A DNA stretch of 64,000 nt from Oxyruncus cristatus (lineage: Eukaryota; Chordata; Aves; Passeriformes; Cotingidae). The stretch is taken from NCBI GenBank assembly GCA_013399855.1, contig VXAY01002919.1:331360-395359 (forward strand), read 5' to 3'. Positions 23,032 to 35,259 of this stretch are shown here, piece by piece. The stretch's first letter is position 1, and every line of letters starts with the position of its first letter. The notes under the pieces were generated by a model. It saw nothing but the letters and a program-made list of their open reading frames with translations, was not told the DNA's origin and made no database searches. Both the position numbers and the translations under genes were made by a program.

Positions 23032-26000
23032 GCTAAGGGACACTTGGCCCAGGGCTGTCACTGCCAGAAGAGGTTCTCTGGGACTTTGGAGGCTCCAGAA
23101 AAGATGTGAGAACATCAGGAATGGGAAATAGGTCCCCCCCTGGGTCAGGGGTTATTAGTGAGGCTTTACGCCTATGCCTACCTGGTTTAGGTGAGGATTA
23201 AGGCTTGTAGCTGGCTCAGAAGGGCTCTTTGGAAAAGCAGCTCTTTCCATGGAGAAAGCCATTTATTTACTCAGCTTGCAAGGTAATAACAAGTTCTGTC
23301 CACACATCCTTTCATTAAGGGTGTCTCAAGGGTTCCAGGGTCAAATCCAAATTTCTCCTCAGTAACTGTGGTTGCAGCCAGAGAAATACTGAGTGCAAGG
23401 AAGGCACATCAGAGCTGCAGGTAAACCTCTACCTGTATCATTTTTGAGCAACACAAGGCAGGTTCAGATCCAAAACTTGTAGTTTTCTGCAATCCTATGC
23501 AAAATAATGTCCTCTCACATTTCAGTTTTGACTGGAAAACCAGTGAATCCTCAGCATTTCAGTCCCCTGTTTGTGTTATTATTACCAGAGAAATACAAAG
23601 AAGTATCTGCTGGAATGCAACGGTTTTTACAATTTTCTTATTTAATTTTTCTTTCTGAGTCTTTCAGAATTTCAGAATTTGTCAGCTTAGGTAAAATGAC
23701 ACGGCTATTTTAACATGCTGATTATTTAAAATGTTGCCACATAAATAAAAAATAAAATTAAATTAAAAAAAAAAACAACCAAACAAACAAAAAAACCCAA
23801 CCAAATATTGTTCTAGGAGGACCACATCAAATGAGGAATATAAAGTGGAAAGAGTAGGACTGTTACCCTTCCAGCTCTAAAAATAAAAGCTTGAAAAACA
23901 TAAAATAAAAGCAGGGAAGACCTTTCCACTGAAAACAAACCAGCTCCAGGCCCACTAAGAAGTGCGGGACACTGTACGAGGCTGTTGCTTCCGTGGTTGT
24001 GTTTGTAAAGGCTCCATCAGTCTGAGCTACGAGGAGCTTTTGGAAGCAACACAGTAGGAATGAGGCTTCTTTGGACTCCTCTGGGCTATCAGGAGTCTCT
24101 GCCTCTGGTTTGCAGCTGGGCTGCAACATTTTTCACCAAAATCAGGTCACCTGTGGGAGGAATCAAAACTCCTTTGTTAGGCCAGAGAGCAACCGAGAGG
24201 TGAGTCTGGGCTCTCAGTCTCCAGAGGAGAAACATGTGAGGTTTTCCATATCTAGAAAGCAAAAGCCTTGATGATCTAGGCCAGGAAAAGGCTGTTTTAA
24301 TTGTTTATCTGTGCAATCCTATAATATCATGGATGTTGCCAAACCAGCAACAACTTGTACCTGATTTCTTGAATAGGTCCTGTTTCCAAAGGACTCAGTC
24401 CCCAAGGATTTGCCTCTCTACCCACATGCCCAGCAGGACAATTGCACAAGGAGTTGCACCCTCCTTAGTCCTTGGACTAGAAGCAGAGTCTGGCATAAAG
24501 CACCTGCAGCCAACAGCCAGAACCACAGGCAGGACTGGGCACAGGCTTGGTTTTGTTTGGCTCCATTGCTTGGATGGGATTCTTCCCTCCTCAGAGTGAT
24601 GCCTCAGAGCTGGAGGAGCTCCTGCTGCCTTGGGATGCCTCTAAACTCTCATCCCATCCACCTGAGGCTTCACATTTCTGCTGAGTTCAATGGGGCAAAC
24701 AGCAGGACAGCAGTGGAAGGGCAATATTTGAGGGATATCGAAACCTGCTTATCCTGTTGCCCTTTGGACAACAGGAGGGAGGGAGGGAACAGCTCTGCTC
24801 AGGTACTCGAGTCCAGTTTGTCTCACAGGAACTGCCAGAAGTGTCTGTCAGACAGAATAATGTGGTTTTCCTCCCTTTAGGGCCAGGCCAGCCAGAGAAG
24901 AGCATTTTTGGCCCCGCTGCCGCCTTTAACCCCAGTTTGGGTTTTAAAGAGAGAATGAGCAACTTGCAGCCCAGCCTGAAGGCAGAGCCTGACCTGCACT
25001 GAGGAGCACAAGGATGTGACAGTGACAGTGACAGTGACATCTCCAGCACAGGCAGGGCCACAGCCCCTTCTGTCTCTGCCCCAGCCCCTGGTGCTGCCCG
25101 TGACCCACCTTTAGAGGAGGCATTTCAGAGTGGCTCTATCCTGACTGGGTGCAGCTGGGTTTCCAGTTTGCTTCCTTGGGGTGAAACAAGGTCCTGCACA
25201 AGGTGATTCCAGCTGATGCCAAGCTTTAGCCATTGCCTCTGGCAAAGCCTCCTGGGGTCCTTAGCTCCAAGCTCATGCAGAGGAGGCAGCACCAGCTGTG
25301 CTTCCTTGAAAAGATGAGGGATTAATAAAGCAAAAACAAGCTGATTTGAATATTGAGTCGTTAAATATTTCTCTCTTAGCAAATCTCTGCAGGTTTGGAG
25401 CAGGAGGGCTCTTTGAAGGGACTGTTCTGGTTTGGGTGTTTCTTGTAGTTTGGTTTTTTTTGTTTAAGTTCTCAAACTTTTACTGACTTTTTATGATTAA
25501 GCCCCATAGGGGCAGGTGGTTCACACGGGGCAGTTCAAACCGTGCTCCTGTTCGTGGCTGAGATTTGCAGACACATTTAGTGGATTTGGGTGTCCAATTC
25601 CTAGATGAGAATTTTCTTTGGGGGAGTTTAATTCTCATTTGAAGTGTAACTGCTTGAGGCTGACTGAAATGGCAACATCCTGCCTGGAGGTGCTGGTGCT
25701 TGCTGGGAAGCCCAGGACCTTTCCCACCCAAACCATTCCATGATTCTATGAAAGCAGCATCCAGCTTTCTTTTTGCACGCTCATTCCAGAGAAAATTTTC
25801 CAGGTCCCTGATTTCAACCAAAGATGGCAGAACCTGGTGCATTAATCTTTCACAAAGCATTCAGAGTTAGCTTTGGATCCGTTTACATCCAAGCAGCCTT
25901 CAGCTGCTCCCCACATTCATGCCTGAAGTCTCCAGGGCCCCTTGGATGAAACTTCCCTCTGTTCCAATTCCCTTTGTGCAGTTAAACAAGCTCTTTATTC

Positions 26001-27337
26001 ACATAAACAGCTTGTGCTGTTGGGATCCATTTGTTGTCCATCAGGAACCAGCAAACGGGGGAGACTCAGCTGGGGTGGAGCCAAACCATCAGTCTCTGAT
26101 TTGCAGCGTGGATTTGGGATAATTAAGAGAGCTGCCAATTAATTCTGTGTACAGACCAGCGACACGGGGGGTGTGTGCCTGGGCCCTACACTGTGGGTGG
26201 CTGCAAGTTACAGACAATTCCCTGAAAAGAACTAATTTATTTGTGAAATGTCAGGGAATGCACAGACTGCAGGACTCTGGAGTAGGAGGAGGTTAATCTT
26301 CAGGTTTCTGCATCCTTCTCCACAGCTGCGAATTCAAGGGGGATCCAAATGTTCTCCCACCTCCACAGGCAGGAGAAGCAGAGCTCTGGGGGTGTGTGAA
26401 GCTTAAGAATAGATAACTGGTAAAATAACTTCAGAGGACTGGACAAAAATTGGTTCCTGCCCAGTGTGATGCTCCCTAAGGCTTCTCCTTTGCTCTGATG
26501 AAACTGCTCTGAAAGTTTTTGAGTGGGAGGAAAACACTTAAAATGTGGCATTTCATGGCAAATTCCTGCCCTGTAATCTGCATTCAAGGAAGGGAAGGGA
26601 CGATGCTGGCGATGAGGAGGGAGAGAGGGGAGGAAAACAGGTGCTGGGCTGCAGGTGCCTGCAGGTGAAGCAGCCTGTGGTGGGTCACGGGAGCAGCACC
26701 GGAGCTTTGCCTCGGCTGTCATGTTAAAGCAGGTCAGGCCTGAGCAGGGGCAGCAGCACCGGAGACAGAATCATCTCCCGAGTGGAACAAAAACCACCCC
26801 CCAAAATATTCCACAGCAAACCAGCAGCCGTGCTGGCGTGTGAGATGAGCTCCGGTTCCACCCGTCCCTTCCCAAGGCAGCGGAGGCGTCGGAGACCCCC
26901 CAGGGCCCATCCAGGACAGTTACCTGTGGGAACAAAGGGACAGCTGGGTCGGGATCCACGGACCACGAGGGACGAGCAGCCCCAGGGGTGTTTGACACCA
27001 AGGGGCTTTCTCACAGCTGAGCAGTTTGTAGCTGGGGGGGAATCGTTCTGTGCCAGTCTCCTTGCCAGCTGCTCGTGGAGGAGCTTGCGAGCAGGTTTTG
27101 GGGAGACACGACTTAAAAGCTGTCAGTGTGACAAGTTAAACGCCTCAAATCCTTGAGAGTTTAGTGCCAAAACATCTGTCAGGATCTTGGTGAACGTTCC
27201 TGATGTCCTGCCAGGACAAAGCCCGGTAGATAAATATCTGGAATACGAATATATTGCAATAGGGAAGCAGCACCAAGCTGCTTTGTAGCTCCTTTGATAT
27301 ATCAAAATAATATCGTAGGGGGCAGAAAATAGCTACT
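23032..27337. other. Interval between the two convergent PNPLA genes
   Basis: I found no counterpart of PNPLA1-like exons 7 and 8 for the + copy here. Seen: an A-rich stretch (23738-23805), a (GACAGT)n patch (25018-25040), and a 35-base CR1 3'-end scrap near 25717-25750 ending CCATGATTCTATG. The open frames have no recognisable domain. Confidence 0.55.
23744..23749 (+). terminator. Possible polyadenylation signal of the PNPLA-like gene
   Basis: AATAAA occurs here in an A-rich run about 710 bases past the stop at 23031. Another AATAAA is at 25324. Either could serve; neither is decisive. Confidence 0.3.
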
Positions 27338-27343
27338 TTTAAT
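27338..27343 (-). terminator. Possible polyadenylation signal (ATTAAA) of PNPLA1
   Basis: The minus strand reads ATTAAA about 90 bases after the PNPLA1 stop codon. This is the common variant hexamer and the nearest candidate. Confidence 0.4.
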
Positions 27344-27434
27344 GGGGGCTGCTCCAGATTTGGAGATTTTAGCCATGCATCAGTGACCCTTTCCCTGCTC
27401 TCCCTTTTCTGAGGGTTTGCATACCCTGAGCTTC

Positions 27435-30400
27435 TCACCTCCTGTCCACGGCTCTCTTGGGCAAAGCAGGCACCAAGGTTTGGAGGAGTTTATGGAGTCC
27501 TTGTACCAGGGAGGTGACACCTTCCAGCAGCCCCCACACCCTCTTCACCCTGCAAAAGTAAAATAAACAGGCTGAGTTTAATGATGGGCGAAGGCAGGAA
27601 AAGCTCCTAATGGTAAATGCACACTGTAATGATCTTTTCCACAACCAAGTGATCCTCTGGTGCTCCCACCAGCCACACCCAGTCTCCCTGAGAGTTTGCT
27701 TTCGGGAACACTAAATCCCTTCACGTGTCCCTTCAGCTGTCTCACCCCTGCTGAAGGCACGACCCCTGGCTTGGGTGTCACTCTCTGATGCCTCTCTCAG
27801 CGTGTTCTTACCCCTTCCTGAATAAAGCTGGAAGCCTGTATGGCTGCAACAGAATTCTGGCCAGGGGATCCTGCAGTCCGTTCATCTGCTCCTTCTTCCA
27901 CAAGCCTGTGCCCACGAACCACAACACAGAGGGAAATAAAGGTCAGCAAGAGAAAAAATCAAATAAATGCAAGGATTGCTCTTGTCCAGCTGCAGCTCAG
28001 GTAGATGCCTAAGCCCAGGCCCAAGTCCAGCTTGAGCCGCTCTTAACAAGGCCTCTTTGCGACCAGCTACTGCAGATGTAGAAATATTTACTATAATAAA
28101 TAACTCAATAATGTCTTAAATGTAGCACTGCTCCTCTGGAGGACTGCAGCAGCCCCAAACCCGAGCTCAGCACCCCAAACCCTCTACCTGGCAAGAAGCA
28201 AGGGGTCAGGCTCTGAGGGACGCTCCTGTACAGGCCGGGGTGTGTCCCCTCGGCCTGGGTGGAGTTGTTCTTCCCACAGGTGCTGCCGAAGCGGAAATTG
28301 CCGTCGAAGTAGTTAAATCCAAAGGCATCTGTGGGACACACGGAGAGACAGGGGTGATGTTCGTGTCTGCCACACTCCGGGGCTGCCCATCAGGTCTTGG
28401 GGTGGCACTTACTGTTCCTGTACAGGAAAAGGGCGGTGTCCTGGTACCCCTGGGAGAAAATGTCGTTCAAGACCTGCAAGGAGAAACACTCGAGGTCACT
28501 GAAGAGCCCCAGCCCAGGCAGAGCAGGATCTATCCAAAGCTGTTTGGCCATGGACGGTCGGGATGGCCCATTTGGGAAGGCAGCAAGCACAGGTTGGCTT
28601 CCAACCACCAAAACACTGGCCATGGAAGCACAGAATGGTTTGGCTTGGAAGGGACCTTAAAGATCATCTCATTCCATCTGGTCCTTTGCAGGTCGTGGAC
28701 CCCCACCACAGGTTGGCCACCCTTCAGCAGTGCCACCCCCCAAATAATGTCCTGCGACAACAGTTGTTGCTCTCCCCTACCTTTGAAATCTGATTAATTA
28801 GTGGTGGAGGGTGAGCTGAACCCTAAAGCTCGGGAAGGCAGGAGCAGAATTAATTTCTTTCAACCACAACAAAGCTGGGAGAAGCCCTGGGGGGCTTACC
28901 ATGGTACTGGGTGGGAAGAGGGCGTAGCTGATCCTGCAGAGGTTCTCTATGGAGATCTGGACGCTGCCGTTGAAGATCTGGAAGCAGAAGAAGATGGCAG
29001 GACAGTCCCGCGGGCAGATGTCGAGCTCTCCGGTGAAGGGGGACACGGTGATCACGGGCTCCTCCAGGTTGGAAACAGGCTGCAGGCTGGTGAATCCCCC
29101 GTCCACGTACCGCTGCGGGCAGGAGCAGAGGGAGGGTTTGCTCTGAGGGTCGTGGCAGTGTCACCAGGATGAGAACCAGCAGCTCCACGGGTGACATCTC
29201 CCACCACGAACCGGTCCCAGCACGTCCTCTCTTCTCTGAACAGCGTCTCTTCCCACCCTGACTCTTAATCCCAGGCTTTACCAGCTCCTTCTGCTGCCCT
29301 GCCTATGGCACCCAGCCAGCTCCTCAACCAGGTGCTGTAATCCACAGCAGTTATTAAGATAGGAATATAATTATTTTAATTCTCAAAGCTCTGCAAAAAA
29401 AAAAGATAAAAATTGGCAGCTGTGAGCCAATTCAAACATCACCAAATGTTGTATAACTTTCCAGTCCTGAGCTCTAGCAGTAGAGCTACCACTTTAATAA
29501 TTGTCTGCAAACCCCTGGGGGATTGCTCACTGGGCAAGGAAAATGTCATTTGTTGTGTTCAAAAAGGAATCTGAATTTACCACCCACCTCAGTGGGATCT
29601 GAGGCTGCAGCTGATCAAACTAAATGTTCATGAAGTGACAGTGCAGAGGGGCCTCACACAGCAACCACGGACCCAGGGAATGGTCTGAGTTGGAAAGGAC
29701 ATCAAAGCTCATCCCATTCCACCCCCTGCCCTGGGCAGGGACACCTTCCACTAGTCCAGGTTGCTCCAAGCCCCGTCCAACCTGGCCTTGGACACTCCCA
29801 GGGTGGAGATCTTAAAGCCCCTTCCAGTGCCTAGAGGAGCTCCAAGAGAGCTGGAGAGGGACTTTGGCCAAGGCCTGGAGTGGCAGGACAAGGGGGAATG
29901 GCTTCCCACTGCCAGAGGGCAGGGTTAGATGGGATATTGGGAAGGAATATCCCTGGGAGGGTGGGGAGGCCCTGGCACAGGCTTCCTGGAGAAGCTGTGG
30001 CTGCCCCATCCCTGGAAGCTCTGGAAAACACTGATGTGCTCCCCCTTCACCCAGACAAGCACAGGGTATGAAAATGCACAGGGCTGGGGGAGGATCCTGC
30101 CATGGACTCTCTGTGTCAGCCGTGCAGGGCTGCACCTGATCTGAGTGACACCTGCACTGCAGGCAGACCCTGCCCAGGATAACTGGATTGTGTCTCTACT
30201 TCCTGAGCGTGGGATTCCTCTCATCTCACGTCAGAGATCTGCAAGGCAAGACTGAGTCATCCACACTCTGTCTGTGGGCAAAGCAGGAGAGGCCTCTCCA
30301 GATGGCAATTCCACCCGGCTCTCACCTGAGGATGGGACAGAGAACGAGCTAAAAGGCTTTATCCTCCTCCATTAACTCAAGAAAAAGCCTGGACATACAT

Positions 30401-33400
30401 AACCTCCCCTGCTCAAGGGAACATGAAGTTCAAACCCAAGAACACGCTGCTGGGAGCTTGTGTTTTACTGGAAATATCACTCACCACTCCTCGATAGGAT
30501 GGAGGGATGAATCCACAGTAAATAGGAAGAAAGCAGCTGCAGAGGAGAGCCTGGGGGAGGAGAAGGATTGCAGAAGTCAGTGTTCCTGTCAAAGTTCCCC
30601 TGGACAAAAGCTGTTGACTGGGTGCCCGAAAATTCAGCCTTGACAAAGTCTGGAGCTGTCAGTGCCACCTGGACCGTGGCAAGAAGAAAGGCTTCAAGAA
30701 GGGGAAAGCAGCTCATTTCATTATAGCTGAAATAATTCTCTTGAGCAGGGCAAAGCACTTCCACTTTTAATTAATTAAAAAAAATTAATTTAAATATAAT
30801 TAAAATTAATTTAATTAAGCTCTGCCAGAATTAATAGGTGTAAATCTACATATCACTGTCCAACGCTGCCCTGTGAGAGTGGCAAGGTGAAGCTTTGGGG
30901 CCATTGCTCATCTTTGCAGGTTTTTGGACAAAACCAAGACACCCTCACAACTCATCCTCATCCTGCTGGGACTTGTCAATGATAAAGCCACTGCTGTGGC
31001 ATTTGCAACCATTTTCCAGCAACCCCATCAGCTGGGAATGAGCACCCTGGGCTCCTGGGTTGCCTAGAACAGGCACCACAGGGTGAACTCCAACATCTCT
31101 GTGGAGCTGCCACCCTCTACTGTCTCCCTGTGACAAGCAAGTTTAAGACCCCACAGTCTTTACCCTGGGATTCTTCCCCCAGATAATGAACCAGATAATT
31201 TCCTGGTTAATCAGCTGCTTGTTGTTTGGCAGCAGCTTTGTCCAGCTCCTTCCTCCCAGGAAAGTGCTGAGGCAACAAGAAAAACCACTGCCAATGGGAT
31301 TTGGCTGAGGAGAGACCTCCCTGGAGAGCTGAGCAATAACAGAGCTCTGGAAGGGTCATCAGCACTTATTAGAGCACCAACATCAGCTTTGTGAGGCTGG
31401 AAGCAAACCTGCTGCTTTTTTAGCATGATTTGTTCCTGTCTGACTCTGGACCTCACATCTCCCGCCCTCCCTCCCTTCCAAGACTCATGGAGCTCACAGG
31501 ACCACAGCTCTGGCAGAGCTTCTTGATACTCTCAGTAGAGCAACTGCTATAGTTTTTATCACTCAGGGTAGAAAACAGTGCAGTTAAAGACACCAGCTTA
31601 GGCTCCTCCACCCCGAGCAGCAGGCAGAGATCTTCCTCAGCATCAGAGGAGTGTCTCTGTACCTGAATGAGCTCCTCTTTGGAGCTGAACTCCGAGGCCA
31701 TGACATTCTGGCCGTCCACCACCCGCGTGAGTGAGATGTGCAGCCTCCCTGAAGCCAACTGGTAGGAATCCTCTGGGAGCATTCGCTGCAGAACAGCCTT
31801 GATATTGGCCAGCAAGCTGCACTTGGGAGAGAGGGGGCCCAGAATGGTTTTCCTGACTTCTGCTGCCGTGGTGAAGAAAAATTCCTTTAGGTCATCTGAA
31901 ACAGAGACAGGGGAAAGACAGAGAGAAAGTCAATATCCCTGCTGCCCTGCCAGTTTTATTTTTCATCCTGTTGTTAACACTCCTCACAAATAAAGCCTCT
32001 TGCAGCCCCTCTGTGTGACCCCAGGATGACACTGCTGAGGCATGTTGTGGCAGGGCAGAAAAGGGGACATCACCCCCACAATGTCCTCAAAAGACATGTC
32101 CTTGTGTTGCTGAGTGTGACCCCGTCTGTGAAATCCCCGTCTGCACCGGAGACAGGTGCTCACGGTAGGGATTAGGGAAAGGTTCCAAAGAGGCCCAGGC
32201 AGGAAGGCAGACGGGTGCAGACAGAGCTGTAGGTGCCAATGTGACTTGCACAACACGTTCCTGCCTTCCTCCTCCGGTTTTCCAGCTGCCTGGGGGAGAT
32301 GGATGAGGATAAGGGGCTCACGGGTCCGGATGAGGGGCACCTACTCTGTTCAGGGCTTTCTGCAAGCCACGTGTCCTGGGACCCCCCACTCACCTGAGCT
32401 CCCCCAGCGCCCTGTGCGATGGTGTTAATAACTATTACACGTGTCTGCACATCCCAGGAGCTGGGTTACAGGAGCAGAGCCCCAGAGCCCTGGCCAAAGG
32501 GACACTCCGGGTTTTAGAGGCTGTGCAGTGATGAGGACCAAGAGGAGTGCAGCAAACTCCCGATCCCGGGGAGGGAGTGTGGTCCCTTTGCTGACATGGG
32601 GATGTCCCCTGGGGAAATATCCCACCCTGGGGGTTAAACCCCTTCAGCAAAAAGCTCATCTAGCTCCAGAGGAGCCGTCCTTGCACCCGGGGCAGCTCCC
32701 TGGGGCCCTGCACTGGCACGAAGCCTCAGCACCACGGCTTTGTAGGGGCAGAGGCTTCCATGCTGCCTCATGAGACTGCATGGACAGACAGGCGGATTAG
32801 ACGGAGTGTCCCGAAGGCACCTGGAGCCACACAGGTATTAAGAGGGGTTAGGTGTGTTGGAGCGGATGCCGAGGCCATGTGGTGACGATTAGTGTTCAGC
32901 AGGGTCACACGGAGTCCTCGGGGAGCCCAAAAGAGCCAGAGACACCCCAGGACGGTGGTGCACCCACAGGGCACTGTCTGGCTGCTCTGCATCCCGGGAA
33001 TGAGGAAGATGCGGGAAAACTGCCCACAAGGTGCTGGGTAGGAGGTGAGAGGCGATCCCAGCTTGGGGGCTTTGGTTCAGGGCACGCAAGGGATGACCGT
33101 GGCAGCAATGCCATGTCTGTCCCTGCCTGCACCAGCTTGGCGACCAGGCATGTCCCCAGGAGATGACCTGTGGGGTGGCAGAGGACAGGCTGTCTCGGGG
33201 AGCTCAGACCTCCTCACCCCGCCCAGGTCAGGGCAGGGGACAGGGACCTGACCGCAGCCACCCCACGGGGCACCAAACACACCTTTCACCCTCCCTTTGC
33301 CCCAATGGGAATTTGAGGGAGTTTGTGCCACTTTCATTTTCCTTATTAGAAACCCAACCAGAGTCATCATCAACACCCAAAATGTCTTTTATTCCCCTGG

Positions 33401-35226
33401 GGAAGGTATTTTGAGCACAAGATCATCTCAGCCCCTCTAAGTGGAGGGTGCCTTTCACCCCCGTAGAAGCAGAGCCCTGTTTCAGGACTGACGCCTCCAG
33501 CAAGAGCAGTTCCTAAATTTATTTACACTGCTGGGCACCCCCAGCTCCATCCATTCCACCAGCATGAGGAATCAGAGAGGAAATTTTGGGGGCCTTGCTG
33601 ATTTGTGGAGGAGTTCACCCCCATATGGGCAGAAATGTTTATTTCTGATTTTTCTAAATACATATATATATATATATATATATATTTATACACTACTGTT
33701 CTATCAGGCACATCCCACTGATGAGCCCTTGAGCTTTTACCACAGGGAAAAATGCTCCACTACCTGGAGATGGGAATTGCACCACATCTTCCCTTGTTCT
33801 GGGAAGGTTGGGTGGGATAACCCAAAGTGACGTGGAAACAGGGTTGTCACCCCTATGGATACCTGTGAAAGCCACTCATGTCCCTTTGTTGCTGAGGAAC
33901 CCAAGGGACCTGATCCATAGGGACAAAGGGGCTTTACATGGGCATATCCCAGGGAGATGCCGAGTCTACAGCCTTGCAGACTTTCTTTGGGACACATCTC
34001 AGCACCCCTGAGACCTCGCAGCAGCAGAAGGGAAGTTCAGCTCCTCCAGCAGGAGCAGGGAAACGAGCCAATGGAATACAGGTACATCCACATTTCCCCA
34101 CACAGGTGTCTCCCCACCATCTGATAGTGAACGTTCAGACTGTCACAACCGGCTATTTCACCTTACACCACCCAAAATTGCTCCAGCTTGGCTGCCAAAA
34201 GTGACAACACCTTGGATTTCTTTAGTGCCTCCCGAGTTATAGGAGTTACACCAGTACTGCATCCCTGTTGCCTGAAATCCTCAGGAATGACAGAACCCTC
34301 TTACACTGCATTTTGGGTGTTAGAACCACCGTCTTTTTGGTGTTAGAAGACGAGGCCTCCCTTTATTTGCAGCTCTGGGTGTGTAATGTGGCCAACGAAA
34401 GTCCTGCCTCCACCCAGACACCAACACATCGTTTTTTCACCTGTTCATAAATTTTTAACTAACTTAAAGAAATTCATGTTCATTGGTTCTAAATTACGTC
34501 ATTGCCTTTCATTAATTAGTATTCTACCCACTACTGGTTATTAATGTCTCATTGCTTGTGCTAATTAGTTCATACTTTTAGTCTTTTTAGTATCTTTTTC
34601 CTCCGGTGGGGACTTTCTGACACCAACACTGAGCCTTTGTTAGACTTCTTTGTTATCTGCTGCTTCCTGCAAAAGGTCTTTGTTTCCAGTTTCAACAACA
34701 CATCTTTCCCCTCACAGGCTTTGTTCATCGAAGCCTGTCAAGGTTAACTTCAAAACTTACAGTTTTAGCCCTTTTCCCAAGCTGTGTTCTCACAAAAGTT
34801 GCCCGTGACAACTTTTTGCTCAGCGCCGGCTAAAAGCGATTTAAGGCCTAACACATGGTTAACGAAAACAACTAACTCAAAGGCTCGTTAGGACCACTAA
34901 AAAAAAAAAAAATTAAAAAAAAAAAAATTAGAAAAGTTGTGTCATTTGCAACGTCCCCACCAGCTCTTTCGGTTTTGAAATAAAAATCTCTACCAAAAGG
35001 AAACTGAGGTGACAGTTGTCTTACCAAGGCCAATCCCGCACACGACGGCGGCGGCGATCAGGGACCCGGCTGATGACCCGTAGACCTTGCACGCAGATTT
35101 GAGGAGCTCAGGAGCCAGCTCCAGGAGGGACTGCACCACCCCAACCTGGTACAGGGCCAGGAAACCACTGCCCGAAAAGGAGAGTGAGAAAGGGGTGCTC
35201 GGACCCCGGAGATCCTCCACTGCCAT
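27435..35226 (-). CDS. PNPLA1: Patatin-like phospholipase domain-containing protein 1 (omega-hydroxyceramide transacylase)
   Basis: Eight minus-strand exons: 35226-35025, 31895-31663, 30550-30485, 29112-28900, 28473-28413, 28328-28188, 27905-27812, 27549-27435. Together they total 1,125 bases, 374 residues plus stop, with all phases agreeing. The start is [10 protein letters not shown]. The patatin domain has [13 protein letters not shown] (oxyanion loop), [11 protein letters not shown] (G-x-S-x-G nucleophile) and YVDGGF (catalytic Asp with DGG), so the dyad is intact. [13 protein letters not shown] and ALFPP match PNPLA1 best. PNPLA1 transfers linoleate from triacylglycerol to omega-hydroxyceramide to build the skin lipid barrier. 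The tail is shorter than that of human PNPLA1 (532 residues). BNIP5 and ETV7 downstream on the map support the name. Catalysis is inferred from motifs; a PNPLA2/3-like relative cannot be wholly excluded. Confidence 0.88.
28625..28740 (-). mobile_element. CR1 3'-end fragment in PNPLA1 intron 4
   Basis: CAGAATGGTTTGGCTTGGAA then GGGACCTTAAAGATCATCTC, the minus-oriented CR1 end, followed by a diverged remnant. Confidence 0.8.
28900..29112 (-). CDS. PNPLA1: PNPLA1 exon 4: catalytic aspartate
   Basis: 71 codons from [14 protein letters not shown] to [11 protein letters not shown], including [22 protein letters not shown] holds the dyad aspartate. Confidence 0.9.
29678..30025 (-). mobile_element. 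CR1 copy with internal inversion (twin-priming type)
   Basis: Two abutting pieces in opposite orientation. 29678-29806 is the minus-oriented CR1 3' end (TGGTCTGAGTTGGAAAGGAC through CTGGCCTTGGACACTCCCAG). 29807-30025 is plus-oriented CR1 sequence that should lie just 5' of it (GAGAGCTGGAGAGGGACTTT through CTGCCCCATCCCTGGAAG). The two pieces end at the same place in the element, near CCCTGGAAG. Confidence 0.75.
31663..31895 (-). CDS. PNPLA1: PNPLA1 exon 2
   Basis: Encodes [20 protein letters not shown], then [20 protein letters not shown] and [11 protein letters not shown], a typical PNPLA core. It is flanked by TTTCAG and GTACAG. At 77 codons after the split one, it is four longer than the matching exon of the + copy. 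Confidence 0.9.
33657..33690. repeat. (AT)n microsatellite
   Basis: An uninterrupted TA/AT dinucleotide run of about 28 bases in PNPLA1 intron 1. Confidence 0.95.
34141..34810 (-). mobile_element. Candidate ERV LTR in PNPLA1 intron 1
   Basis: A 670-base segment bounded by TGTCAC and GTGACA inverted ends, with an AATAAA on the minus strand near 34360 followed by about 220 bases, as in U3-R-U5. The sequence is unlike its surroundings (A/T-rich, no CR1). No target-site duplication was found, so the boundaries are provisional. Confidence 0.4.
34898..34930. repeat. A-rich simple repeat
   Basis: Two runs of 13 or so A separated by TT, 95 bases downstream of PNPLA1 exon 1 in the direction of transcription (T-rich on the gene strand). 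Confidence 0.9.
35025..35226 (-). CDS. PNPLA1: PNPLA1 exon 1: start codon, oxyanion hole, catalytic serine
   Basis: ATG at 35226-35224 follows GCTCCCGAG. The exon encodes [14 protein letters not shown] and [19 protein letters not shown] and ends before GTAAGA. The GC-rich sequence just upstream (35227-35260) is consistent with a nearby promoter. Confidence 0.9.
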
Positions 35227-35259
35227 CTCGGGAGCAAAGCGCCGCGCCCGGCTCGATGT

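Noticed and set aside
34136..34816. Target-site duplication around the candidate LTR at 34141-34810
   Set aside because: The flanking five bases (CAGAC and ACTTT) do not match.
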